Shown in pieces: positions 43,680 through 56,800 of a stretch of DNA of 64,000 nt (within the stretch, counting starts at the first letter, position 1; the number at the start of each line of letters is the position of its first letter). Under the pieces are notes generated by a model, which was not told the origin of the DNA, made no database searches, and worked only from the letters and a program-made list of their open reading frames with translations. The position numbers and the translations under genes are program-made. The stretch comes from Microglena sp. YARC (Eukaryota; Chlorophyta; Chlorophyceae; Chlamydomonadales; Chlamydomonadaceae): positions 87,300,700 through 87,364,699 of the forward strand of contig CM039463.1 of assembly GCA_022414725.1 (NCBI GenBank), given 5' to 3'.

Positions 43680-46287
43680 TACCCACCTACATGTGTGGTA
43701 CCTGCCAACATACATATATATGGTACATTCATACACACATATAAATGCGGTCCATACATGCATATATATGGTACATACATGCGCACATACATACATTTAA
43801 TGCGGTACATACATACAAATGTGGTACTTACATACATACACACATACATATATATAAATGCGGTACATACATACAAATGTGGTACATACAAACATATGTG
43901 GTACAAACATACATAAATATGTAGCGCTGATGGCTAGAGGTAATTCCGGGCTCAACTACTTATGAGTGCACCTACCCACCCACACCCATCTCCCCAACCA
44001 CCCACACACTGAGCACACCGACATTGTTGACCTGTCAACCTCTTTTAACTACTTACACCTAAGTGATTGCATTCTGTATGCAGAAAAGTAATGGTAACGC
44101 CTGGTGGGGCGTGGTATTAAGGGAGCCCCGTCTAACGGCGGTAGGGAACGGGCTGCTACTTTACCTGGACAAAGCGACCATGGCGGTTGACAGCAACCGC
44201 GAACACTAAAGCGCACCCGTGGGGATTTGAACCCGGCACCTTAGTTTTTATGCCATTGAGCCTTTTGCTGAACGGGGATAATTCTGTATGCAGATGACTG
44301 TGGTGCAGTAGAGTTTATAAAACCCATATTTTCTCTGCCTGCAAGGTGAGCAGCCTGAAGGCTGATAGACCATGTAACCTAAAAATACCTCCAGCGTGTA
44401 TGCCAATATTCAGATCCCACATTCATCCATGTTTTTGATGAAGTAGCCATAGCCAGATTTTGCACCCGCTTTTTGGGCCCAACTGCGCATTCCGCGCAGT
44501 TTTCAACTCCCTGTGGGCGCAGCGCGCAGCTTTTGCACCATTTGCACTACAAAGCGCCGACCAATTTGACATTTGTGCGCTTAAAGCGCTGATCAATTTA
44601 ACTAAATGTAGTACCCTACATACAATTTGGAGTGAAGAGGATTGTCTTGACTCCTCAGTTCCCGACCCTCCTCCCGGCCATCCCCGTATCGGGGTCTTGG
44701 CTGTGGTGCAGCCAGTTAACTGTCCATGCTAGGATCTATCATACCCTACCAAGTGATCAGATGTCAGGTAGGTGCACTGGTAGGGCACGATGAGCTGTGG
44801 TCCAGCCAGTTAACTGTCCATACTCTCTCATACTCTACCAACTATCTATCATGCCCTACCAACTGATCAGATGTCAGGTAGGTGCACTGGTGGAGCATGA
44901 TGAGCTGGTGCACTGGTAGGGCACGATGAGCTGTGGTGCAGCCAGTTAACTGTCCATACTCTCTCATACTCTACCAACTATCTATCATACTCTACCAACT
45001 GATCAGATGTCAGGTAGGTGCACTGGTGGAGCATGAGTTCACGTGTGTTCAATAAGGATGCCAAGCACTACAAGGAGTGAACAACTGATTAGCTGTCAGG
45101 TAGGTGCACTGGTAGAGCATAATACATCCTGGCAGTCCACACACATGCCATTATATTGTGGCATCCTGTTCATTCTGTCAACGTGAGTGAAACGCAGCAG
45201 TGTTTATCCTGCGCATGTAACCAAGTTTAAGTTCAGGAGGGAGAACAACACCACGGTGCGAAAGAAGTCCTGGGGAAGTTGGCTCCTAGTTGAGTTACTC
45301 CTTGTCAAACAGGTTTAGTGTTTATCCAGCTTATCTTCACTCCCCCCAGCAGACGGTGAGCAGCCTGCAGGCTACTAGACCATGTGTGGTAATCAAACAA
45401 AATCAAATCGAAGTGACCAGGACAAGTCTTTAAACTGTCTAATCCGCTTAGTCGGTACCCTGGTTTCCGTGGGAATAGCAGAAGGGGTATTGGTATTGGA
45501 AGACGGTGAGCAGCCCAGAGTTGGCTGAAAACCCAAACAGTTACAATCCCATCTAGAATCAAGTCAGCGTGAGATGAACTAGACCAACGTAGGTTAGTCC
45601 AAGCAAAGTGACAAATCTCTGGGTTGTAGCAGCTGCTCTGAACTCACTACCTCGCCACCAGCTGGATCTTGGCTACTGCCGCCAGCCTGTCCTCAGCTAC
45701 TAGCTACACCTGCAGGGCTACTATCAACATTCCATGCATCCCTGCGAGTGTTCAAGTGGCCTCTTTCCAGCCATTTCACACCCTGTCGGCACTTGGCTCA
45801 ATATCTGCGATTACATGCAACGTTGACCCGAAATGGACGCCAGAAATCCTTTTTTCGGATCCACGTGGATGGATTTGATATGAAGAACCAGAACTGGACA
45901 TTGACACAGGCTTGACACCTGGACAGGGTATGATGATGACGCTGTCCTGGCGCCCTACCAGACTCCGAAGGTGCCTGCGGCTTGACAGAGTCAAGGGGGA
46001 CTCATGAACATGGTGAGGGCCTAATTGGTTGATAGCTGACCTAGCATGATGGGCACCACAATGTGGTGAGGACTTAGTGGGTCGTTCTGGAAGGCGATCG
46101 CTTGCCTGGCCTTTTGCTGTGGCTGTCGTGCACCATCGGTTGCTGACCTGGCACGATAGGCACCACAATGTGGTGAGGGCTTAGTGGGTCGTTCTCGAAG
46201 GCGAGCACGTGCCTGGCCTTTTGCTGTGGCTGTCGTGCACCATCGGTTGCTGACCTGGCATGATAGGCACCACAATGTGGTGAGGGC
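43680..46287. other. Repeat-rich intergenic region; no gene recognised
   Basis: Holds ACATACAT/GGTACATAC repeats (43680-43920), a minus-strand tRNA-like SINE head with a GGTTCAAATCC B box (about 44215-44290), a relative of the 2119-2306 repeat (44455-44625), a roughly 120-bp tandem repeat (44705-45120, GATCAGATGTCAGGTAGGTG) and a SINE copy (45425-45560). Confidence 0.55.
44705..45120. repeat. About 120-bp tandem repeat, three units
   Basis: GTGCAGCCAGTTAACTGTCC, CATACTCTACCAACTATC and GATCAGATGTCAGGTAGGTG recur. The TCAG/GTAGGTG block recurs with shorter spacing at the right end. Confidence 0.75.
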
Positions 46288-46290
46288 TTA
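46020..46290 (-). repeat. About 122-bp tandem copies of the bromodomain gene's 3' coding end
   Basis: GTGCACCATCGGTTGCTGAC, CCTGGCCTTTTGCTGTGGCT and GACTTAGTGGGTCGTTCTGG-type blocks recur two to three times beyond the stop at 46288. Each recreates the sequence GQQPMVH...RPGT and the TAA. Confidence 0.8.
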
Positions 46291-49200
46291 GTGGGTCGTT
46301 CTCGAAGGCGAGCACGTGCCTGGCCTTGTGCTGTGGCCGTTGTGCACCATGTGTTGCTGACCTGGCATCGATTGCTGACCTGTCATGATCGGCACCAGGG
46401 TCATGCCAGGGGGAAGATGCATGTCTCCTGGAGCTCCCTGCATGGAGATCCCAGGACTGCCATCCTGAAGCGTCTGGTAGTGTCCCACCATGTTCACCCC
46501 TTGGTGCATCGGCATGGCGCCGTAGCCTTCGTGATAAAAGTACTCCACATCCTGTTGTTGCTGCGGTGGCATCACGGGCAGTGAAGGTTGATGAATGGAT
46601 GATGATGGTGGAAATGATGGTGATGATGGTGGTGATGATGGTGTTGGTGGTGATGATGTAGGTGGTGATGATAATTATAATGCTGGTGACAAACCTTGCA
46701 CTTGCGCCGCAGCCTCCATGATAAAAGTACTCCACATCCTGTTGTTGTTGCTGCTGCGGTGGCATCACGGGCAGTGAAGGTTGATGAATGGATGGTGATG
46801 ATGATGATGATGTTGGTGGTGATGGTGTTGGTGGTGATGATGTAGGTGGTGATGATAATTATAATGCTGGTGACAAACCTTGCACTTGCGCCGCAGCCTC
46901 CATAATAAAAGTACTCCACATCCTGTTGTTGCTGCTGCGGTGGCATCACGGGCAGTGCAGGTTGATGAATGGATAGTAATGATGATGATGATGTTGGTGG
47001 TGATGATGGTGATAATGATGTTGGTGGTGACGAATCTGGCACTTGCCCCGTAGACTTCACGATCAATGTATTCCATATCCTATTGCTGCTGCTGCGGCAG
47101 CATCACGGGCAGTGGAATTCGATGAATGGATGATGATGTTGGTAGTGGTGATGATGTTGGTAATAATGATGGTGGTGATGGTGATGATGTTGGCGGTGGT
47201 GATGATAATAATGATGGTGACGAATCTGGCACTGGCGCCGTAGCCTTAATGATCAATGTATTCCATATCCTGTTGCTTCGGCGGCGGCATCACAACAGGC
47301 AGGAAGAATCAGAAAGAGTGCAAGGGAGATAAGTCCTATGCAGCGTCGCAAGCGACGCGGAAAAATGGCGGAGAGTGTTGACATCGAAACGACAGGTGGC
47401 AACGGATTGGATCTGACCGAAGCCAATTAGTAATGAGACAGTTGGCTGGCGTGTCAGGCTTTGTTTTTTCGGTCGGTCGGACGCACAGACGGATAATGGG
47501 GAGAATCTGGGGGCTCCCACCCCGCAAGAGGGGGGGGCTCCGCCAATAAACGGTACCTGTTGTATAATAATATTTTTTCTGCCCAAGACAGCGGGCAGCC
47601 AAATGGCTGGCTGGACCGATGTAACTTAGTTCAAATTCAAATTCAAGAGAAAGAAAAACATCAAGATGTGAGGTCCTGGGGAAGTTGGCCGCCTGTTACT
47701 CTTTGTCAAACAGGTTTAAGGTTTAGTGTATGGGAAGGGGGGGGGGGGGGGGGGGTAGGGTCTAGGTGGGTGTAGGGTTTACTTAACTGGGGGCTAGATT
47801 TCCCACTATGTCAAAAGAGGGGAATGAGGGTGTTGGTGACACCGTTGTGAATTATGGCGTTGTTGTTGTTGTTGTTTGACTATTTGATGCATGTATCTAT
47901 GTATGCACTATCATCCCCCCAGTAGTAGAACGGAGTATATAAATGGTGGTCTATAAATATAAATGTATATTTATTATATTGCATTATATGCGTGGTGGAA
48001 TAAAAGTAGGAAACGGACATATGAAATCAAATGATGCCGGCAGTCTGACTAGGCTTAAGTTACCATTTATATACGATAGCATATGATGCAATCTATATGA
48101 TAGCATATGATATCATACTTGCCTTTGGACAGCATCATATGGTATGCCGGTCCCTACATATAAATGGTCTCCAAATCTCAGTGATGGGTTCAAATTCGGT
48201 AAGTATGCTCCCTGGTTTCCGTGGGTATTGCACGGAGGAACTCGGAATTGGAAGGCGGTGAGCAGGCCAGAGTTGGCTGAAAAAGCATGCAACAATTTGA
48301 TTTCATTATCACATGCATTGATGATGATGATGATGATTACATTTGTCCTGGTGTTTTTCTGAACTCCAAATGCGCCCAACAGCCTGAAGGAGTAAAGCGG
48401 GATTTACTATAGTCTTTTATAAAATTGAATCAGTTTTTTCTAGCAGCACTGACAGGCGTAGGACAAACATAATTTATTAAAACAACTGAAATGTGCATCA
48501 CGGAAAAAGGGAAACGGCACTTACAGAATGTGGTCCCTGCTGCTGCCCCTGCAGTGCGTGGTAGTACATTGCAGAAGACGGATCATAGAGCGGATAGTGC
48601 TGCAGACTCACTCCACCTTGCCCACCGCCCCCTTGCAAAGCTCCCACAGGATCTCTCCTGTCCATCACTCCTTCTAGCCCACTGCCCACTTGCACAGCTC
48701 TTTGCAACTCCATTGTATCCATCAAACCGTGGTCCTGGTTGTTGGGTTGCCGTAGCTGCCCCTGGTGCGCGGCGAGCTGCGCCGACTGGTCCAGATTGTT
48801 CGGTTGCCGTTGTTGCACCTGATGTGCGGCAAGCTGCGCCGACTGGTGTTGCATGGGCTGGTGCTGCATGGGGTAAGGCATGATCTGTCCTTGGGGTGAA
48901 AACTCAAAAGAGTGCGGCGCTAGCTGTCGTGTAGACCTGGGGGCGGCGGCTGGATAGCTTGGTGGCAGGCCCGACGGAGTTGAGATGCCGACTCCGATGC
49001 CTGGGCTCATCCTCATCAACTGGGAGGGCATGCCTCCCACGTGTTTGTAGAGCGTGGCGGCATCGCTGCTGCTTGTTACTAGCCCTCTCTTGTCAAACTC
49101 CTCAGGAGCTGCACCACCAGAGGCTGGGTGAGGCACCCCCCCTGGGCCCTTGGGGATGCCAGATGGCATGCCAGCTTGCATGGCGCCCCCAGGAGGATAA

Positions 49201-52200
49201 GACTCCCCCCCCCCCTGGTCTACCTGCTGCTCCTTCACGTAGCGCTGCATATCCTCCTGTGTCATAGTCATGGCCGCAGGGGGGCCCAGCCCCCTTATGA
49301 GAGGTGACTGTGATGCGGGTGCGGCGCTTGACTGCCGGAACTGGCCGTCACGCTGCATGGCGGCAGGGGGGGCCTGCATCATGACAGGTGGCTGTGATGC
49401 AGAGGTGGCGCTAGAGTGCCTGAACTGACCTCCAGAGGGCCGAGTCATCCACTCTGGCAAGCAGCTAGGGTCACCAGAGACTCTCCGGCCTGAGAGCTGC
49501 ATGGTCTTTTGCCCCTTGTCTAACTGGTTGCGAAGGACCTGACCAGTAGCATGAGGGTACCCCACCGTGCCTTGCTGTGACTCCAAGTACTGCGGACAGG
49601 GAAGTGGAGGTGGTTGGATGCTGGCGCAGGTGTGGGTGAGGGTGCGTTAGTGGATGAGGGTGCAGGTATGTGTGAGTGGGTGTGTGTGGGGGGGGGGCAA
49701 GTGTGGGTCAGGGTGTGGGTGCAAATGCAACGGAAAACAGAAACAAGAGCGCCCGTACCTGTGGCTGTATGAGTGAGGCGCCATGGTACGCTCCTACCCC
49801 CACGTTGTGCTCATGCGGCCAGCGGTCCATCGTGTGTTGCTGCCCTTGTTGCTGCATCTGATTGTGCTGCGCCTGCTGCATCTGGTTTTGCTGTGCCTGC
49901 TGCATCTGGTGCAACAGGTCTGCTCGCTGCTCAAGAGTGGCGATCAGCTTATCGCGTGTAGTGACCTGCTTCAAGTGGCTGTCGGCTAGGCTCTCTAGCT
50001 CACTAGTCTTGGTCGTCAACGCTGCTTGCAATCTGCATAGGGTGTGTGTGCTTTTATTTCAGTCTTTGGGTTGGGTTGGGTTGGGTTGGCCAGGTTGTTT
50101 CTGTAGGCCAGGTTGAGTAGCTCCTCGGGCTAGGCTGTCTAGCTCACTAGTCTTGGTGGCCAACGCTGCTTGCAATCTGCATAGGGTGTGTGTGCTTTTA
50201 TTTCAGTCTTTGGGTTGGGTCGGGTTGGCTTGGCCAGGTTGTTTCTGTAGGCCAGGTTGAGTAGCTACTCGGGCTAGGCTCTCTAGCTCACCAGTCTTGG
50301 TGGCCAACGCTGCTTGCAACCTGCAAAGTTTGTATTGTGTTGGTATGCCGGTATTGGTGGTTGGCCCCAGTGCAAGCAAACAGACTGCCCCCCCCCCCCC
50401 CCCCCCGCAACCTCACACCTCTAAATAATGCGTACTATTAGGTTATTTAGTATGCCGATCATGTCAGCCTTCAGCCACACTAGCTAGCTTCAGGTTTGGC
50501 CCCAGATGAGATAGGATAGCGTATATATAAGCCAGGGATTTTTATTTTCGCTATATATAACCATAATGCTAGAAGAAACCCACTTTCAAATTTGAAAAAA
50601 AAAAAAAGTGGTATAAGCTGCTTGCAACCTGCATAGAGGGTGGGTGTGTTTTTATTTCAGATTTCTGTAGGCCGGGTTGAGTTGCTACTCGGGCTATTTA
50701 AGCCTGATTTAAGGATTGTCCCATACCAACCCACCCCACACCCACCCCGACCCCACACCCACCCACCCACCCACAACTACCCCGACCCCACACCCACCCA
50801 CCCCACAACAACCGACCCCACTCCCACCCGACCCCACAGCCACTCCAGCATACGCTTCAATCCAAGGAGCATGTTAGAGGGAGGCACGCTCACTCTTTTT
50901 CCTGCTACTAGTAGCGATCGCTACCTGGGACCCTGTTTTAGCCAAACCATGAGACTCGAATGTTGGCCCCGCCCCCCGACCCCCCCGGGCCGCCAACCCA
51001 AATCGCTGCCAGGAGCCCAACATTGAAAGACACCAAATCCCTGATCGCTACCAGAAGAAACTGGAAAATGCTCTGACACTCAGCACTGATCCTTTTGGGG
51101 GCTACTCATAGCATTTTTTAGGCAGCTCCCTTTCCCTGTCCTTGGGCCAAGCCTAAGGCTAGCTAGTGCGCCTGGAAGCTGACATAACAAGCATTAAAAT
51201 GAAGCTGCACACAGCGAGCTGGACCCATTGGCTGCCTGGAAGCTGCCATGCGTAGCCCAACAAATAACGGAGCACACTCACCTAGCCACTTCAGCCTGCG
51301 CTCCAATCAAAAGAGAACGCTCTTGAATAAGCATCTCCTTCGCCATCTCCAAGGTCAGTTTGTCCTCGTCAAGCTTGTCCAATGGGGGGCGAGGAACCAA
51401 GAAGGCAGGTGTGGTGAGGACAGTAGCACTAGCATCGGCATTGGCGTTCCCATCCGCCTCTGCAGCAGTCGGGGCGTTGACCATTGCGACTGGTGCTAGC
51501 GGCGGCTGATCAGCTGCCTGCTCTTGCACATCCTCCATTGGCTGCGGCTCATCCACCCTCCGAGTGGTGGCATGCTTGCCCCTCTGTTCACTGGTGGCTT
51601 GCTCGCCCTTCGATTTAGTTGTGGCGAGCTCACCCCTCGATTCAGTGGAGGTTTTCTCTCCACTTGATTCACTGGCCGCTTGCACGCCCCTTGTTTCAGT
51701 GGTGGCCTGCTCGCCCCTCATTTCAGTGGTGGTTCTCTTGGCCCGAGATTCACTGGTGGCCTGCACGCTCCTTGGTTCAGTGGCGGTGTGCCCCCCAGGT
51801 AAATCGGCCCCAACACCAGGAACGGGGCGCATCATGTTTGAGGGTATCCTTGGGTTGCTATGAGGGGTCCATGCTGCGGGGTTTTCACCTCCGGGGCCAG
51901 TAACAGGGGCAGGCCCAATGCCTGGTGGAGTCCCTTGAGCCGTTAAGTAGCCTGGTTGCGCCCCCATCATAGAAGAACTGATTGGCTGAAACGATGCCAA
52001 TCGGTTTGGCTCTGCTGATGCCGAGTGGGCTGATCCTGCAGCAGCAAGGTGGCTTGGCCCTGCTACAGCCAGGTGGCTTGGCCCATGGTTCCCCTCCCCA
52101 GGCTTCGGCGCGTAGGTGGGCTGTTTGGGCGGAGGGCCGTATGCCGCAGCAGCCGCAGCAGCAGCCAGGTGACTAGGCCCAAGGTTCCCCTCCGCAGGCT

Positions 52201-53809
52201 GCGGCGCGTGGGTAGGCTGTGTGGGATGGGGTGGAGGGCCATTTGGGCCTGGTCTCCCACTCATCGACGGCAGTGGCCGGTTACTTGTGGTAAAGGGGCG
52301 CTGCCCAGGAGGCAAGTCTGCAGATCCTGTCGGGACAATGCCCGCGGCCCTAGGTGCAGCATGGAGCAGCCAGGCTGGATGCTGCTGAGCCGGGAGCCTG
52401 TTCAAGCCTGGAGGCTGCTGAGCCGGGAGCTTATTCAGGCCAGTGTGCTGCTCAGCCGGGAGCCTCGTCACGCTGAGAGGCTGTTCAGCATGGAGCCTGT
52501 GCAGGCCTGGAGGCTGCTCAGCCTGGAGCCTGTTGTGTAAGCCTGGATGCAGCCTGGAGGCGCCTTGAGTCGGACCACCAAGAGGAATTGGACCATTAAG
52601 AGTAGAGCGACCATTGTCAGGATGCTCCAGGTGCATGGAAGGTTTAACTGGTTGCGCAGGCTGCCTCCCGTGGCTGGGCTGGTGCACATGCGGGGGGGCG
52701 CCAATCTTGGGCGGGGTGGGGTAGTCCTCCAGGTTCATGGAAGGCTTTACTGGTAGCGCAGGCTGCCTCCCGCGGTTGGGCTGGTGCACGGGCGGGGGGA
52801 TCTTGGGCGGGTGGGGTACGCCTCCCCCCTCTTGGGGTTAGGCTGGGGCACATGTGGGGGGGCGGCCGGCTTGGGCGGAGTGGGGTCGTCCTCCCCATCC
52901 ATTCCCATGGGTCCGCCCCCCACAGCACCTGTGCTACTGCGACTTGCACGTGACCCAAGAGCACCGGTTGACGTGTTGACATCCAGCTTGCCTTGGGGGT
53001 TTGGGCGTCCAGGCATCTCCTTGTAGCCCTCGGCGTTGGCCGGCAGCATCCCAGAGGGAGTTGAGCTCTTAGTGCTAGACTGGTGCTTGATAAAGCCGGG
53101 AGGCTGCCCAGCCTGGAGCCTGCTCAAACCTTGGGGCGCCTCCGTGCTTGCTTGTAACTCAAGTTCGTCCCCACCCTGGGCAGCAGAGCGTCCAACAGAT
53201 AAGCTGCAATTGACGTCTTCTCCCATCGTTGCCCCCGCCCCTGATTTCACGCTGCTAGCCTTCATGCTACTGGCCTCGCTGTGCCCACGCTGCTTAGAGG
53301 CATTGCCTGCATGCGGCAGGTCTGAGTCTGCAATGGTCAGATCAGAGCACGTGTCAGGCGCATTGGGCCGCATGTTCGAACTCTTGGGGAGGGCCAGGCC
53401 AGGGTTCAGACGGTACACTTTGAAGGCCTTGGGCCCACAAAGGTACATGATGGCCCTAGGTGGCTTGGTGCTCATATACGGCCGCATTCTCCCCATCCCT
53501 GCGCCACCCTCCTGACTCGTCTGAAAACTGATCATGGAGGTGTCCACATCAGCAGACCTCCTCTTGCTCTTTTCCAGCCCCCCTCTCCCCCCTTTCACTA
53601 CGGCCTTAGGCTCCACTGGTGCTCCAAGGTTTGTCAGTGTTGAGGTGATGCTTGCTGCAAGGGTAGAGTTATAGGGTCGGACAGCTGCTATTGGCATGCC
53701 TGTGCTGCCCACCTCGACTGCTCCCTCACCCTCAGCCTCAGCCTGCGAGAACTCCTTCGCTTCTGGGGCTGCTTTTGTTGCCAACTGCAGCCAGGAAGTG
53801 AGGTTTTAA

Positions 53810-53868
<59 letters not shown>

Positions 53869-56800
53869 TGATGATGATGATGATGATGATGATGATACGA
53901 TATGATATGATATACAATGCTATCATACAAATTGCAGCATTTGGCCCAAAAGCCATGCCACCAAACCCATCACTCTTGAAATCGATAGCAGAACTGATCC
54001 CTCTCAAAATGAATACGAGAGAATAGGCAGCAGTCCTAGCCCACCTCCATCAAAGTGCTTTCTCAGCTGTAGACCTTGCAAATTCGTTAAACTGTCGGTG
54101 TTGGTGTCTATCATTACTACCGTGGGGCGGGGGTTAACACAGCACTTCAAAATGGTTGCACTTTAAGTTTTGGTGCGGCTCGCCACCATGTTTTTTTATT
54201 AAGCTTTTGTATGGGCTTACACATAAGCACCACTGAGAGTTCCAGTTAAACTGTCTGTGTAGAGACCTGGGCATGTTTATAATAGGTCTGAGTTCCAACC
54301 CTGTCACACTCTCTGGTTTCTGTGGCTGCCGCACGGGGGGGGAGTATTGCATTCTCCAGAAGGTTAGACGCCGAATCGCCAATGCATAGAACCTTGTAAT
54401 AATTATTATTTCCTCGGCTATCGTGCGTGGTTTGATTACCAAGGAGGCCATTGCCTCTATTCGCCCCTTGTAATGAAACCATAAACTATAGCCCAAGTTA
54501 GATTTGCAACGTATAATCAATTTGGGGTTAGCTACGCCTGGTACTTACTGGGAGTTTGCAAGGAATGATTTATAATTTAGTTTTTGACAATTTAAAAATA
54601 AATGCTTGCAAAATCTAACGCTGTCCCAGGCTGTCCGCTTATTTTCGTCCAGGCCTTCAAGTCACACCTGGAAAGATGGATTGATAGCGAGAGGGAACCC
54701 AAAGTTGGCTAAGTACAGTTCAGAAGACCGGAAACATGCGTCCCTTGAGCTGCAAGCGCCATGCAAAGAGCAGGTAGTGGGCGGCATGTTCTCCACAACT
54801 GTAGTTGGCCAGTGGGGTCCATCTTGATATCGATCACAGAAATAATTCCTTGCAAATTCGAAGCTCTCTCTGAGACCATTTCTACCCTCCTCATATGTTC
54901 TACGGCATCCATATTTATGATGCTGCTGATGCTGCTGATGCTGCTGCTGATGATGGCGGTGGCAAAGATGGTGGCGATGGTGATGATGGTGATAAGAGGA
55001 TGATGATGATGATGATAATGATAATGATGATGTTAATGTTGATAATTTCCCTCGTGCCCCACTGGACCAGCCAGCCAGCCGCCTGACAGAATGGGTAACA
55101 GCCCGGGTCCTACCTCCAATCCCGCCAGGGACTTTTGGAATTTTCGAGAGAAGATTTCTTCCATGAAGCTAGCGAGCTCGTAGACTGGATTGTTGGGCGG
55201 GTTGTACTTCTTAGCGTTGGAGAACACTAGCGCGACGTGTTCCATGGCCTATCACACAAGCAAGAGGGAGGTGAGGGAGGTGGGGGAGGGGTGGGAGGGG
55301 TGGGAGGGGAGGGAGGGGTGGGAGGTGAGGGAGGGGTGGGAGGTGGGGAGGGTTGGGAGGTGAGGGAGGGGTGGGAGGTGGGGGAGGGGTGGGAGGTGAG
55401 GGAGGGTTGGGAGGTGAGGGAGGGTTGGGAGGTGAGGGAGGGATGGGAGGATGAGGACTAAGGGTGGGAGGTGGAGGCAGGAAAAAGAAAAAGAACGGTG
55501 CATGAAGGACAGAAAGAAGAAGAAGAAGATGAAAATGAAGGGAGTTTGGAATAGGAGGGGAGGGGAGGGGAGGGAGGGGACAGGACGGGAGGGAAGGGGA
55601 TGGGATGGGATGGGAGGGGGGGGGAGGAGAGGGGAGGGGGAGGGGGGGGGAGGGGAGGGAGGGAGGGGAGGGAGGGGAGGGGAGGGGAGGGGAGGGGAGG
55701 GGAGGGGAGGGGAGGGGAGAGGAGGGGAGGGGAGGGGAGAGAAGAGAGAGGGAGGGGAGAGAAGAGGAGGGGAGGGGAGGGGAGGGGAGGGGAGGGGAGG
55801 GGAGAGGATTTGACCTAAAACCCACCTGTGAGAAATGTGTGTACCGCCCAGATTGGAGGTGGCTGAGAACGGTATTCAGGTTCATTGGATACTTGACCAC
55901 GTCGAAGTAGTCAGGGATCTTGAGCTTGAACTGAAAGAGCAACGGGGAAATGAGGTTGGGAGAAGGGCAGGTCAGAATGATGTGGACTACCTGGAATGAC
56001 AACTTGTAGCTCTGTCTAGAGAGGGCCAAGGTGAACAACAATCATATGCCTAAAGACTTTGGTTCACTGCATCGCCCTGACTCCCCCCCCCCGCCACCCA
56101 CCCACCCACCCACCCACCCACCCACCCACACACACACACGCACACGCACACATACACCACTACCCACACCTACCCAAACAACCATCACCACCACCAAAAC
56201 CACAATTAATTCCCCCTAAAACACCCACACCCACACATCCATCTACCTTATTGTGAATTCCAAGTGAATAGATGGAAGAATGAACGAAGAAATTGACAGA
56301 CGATCGTCCAAACTTGATATGCAAATGGATGGAAGACCCCTGGCCTGATGCTGTGGAGCGGGCTTGTCTTGAGCCAACAATGGCATGTCGATCACAATGG
56401 AAGGTTAATGATATGTGCAGACAGGTAGAATTCTTAAGAGAACTACCATGCATGCCCACACACAAAGGACATAGACCAGAGTTAGGCATGCCCATAGATT
56501 ACGGATGTAGACCAGCCTTTTTGGTGCTGCTAGCAGCTTAGTTTCCCCTAAAAGCAACCCCAAATGGCTAAAATGTAGCACCCCCAAAACACTTAGGTAC
56601 ATAATGTAGCAAGTTACAGCAATTCAGAGGATCATTTGGGATCGACAGTTGACGTTCGTACTTTGCACCTTGACTTTTCAGGCAAAATTTACTACAATCC
56701 TCCCAGAATTCTTAGAATTCTCGGAAGTTCAGCCCTAATCTGAGGTACAAACTACGTACTCCGACCTGTTTCGAAAACTCAGTTCTCAAATGTTCCAATC

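Noticed and set aside
44215..44290. Second tRNA gene candidate (minus, GGTTCAAATCC)
   Set aside because: B box present, but the full cloverleaf cannot be drawn convincingly. Better explained as a SINE head.
55211..56041. Pro/Ser-rich 276-residue minus ORF
   Set aside because: It runs through two real bromodomain exons (55930-55826 and part of 55248-55114) and the purine minisatellite between them; the middle is intron.
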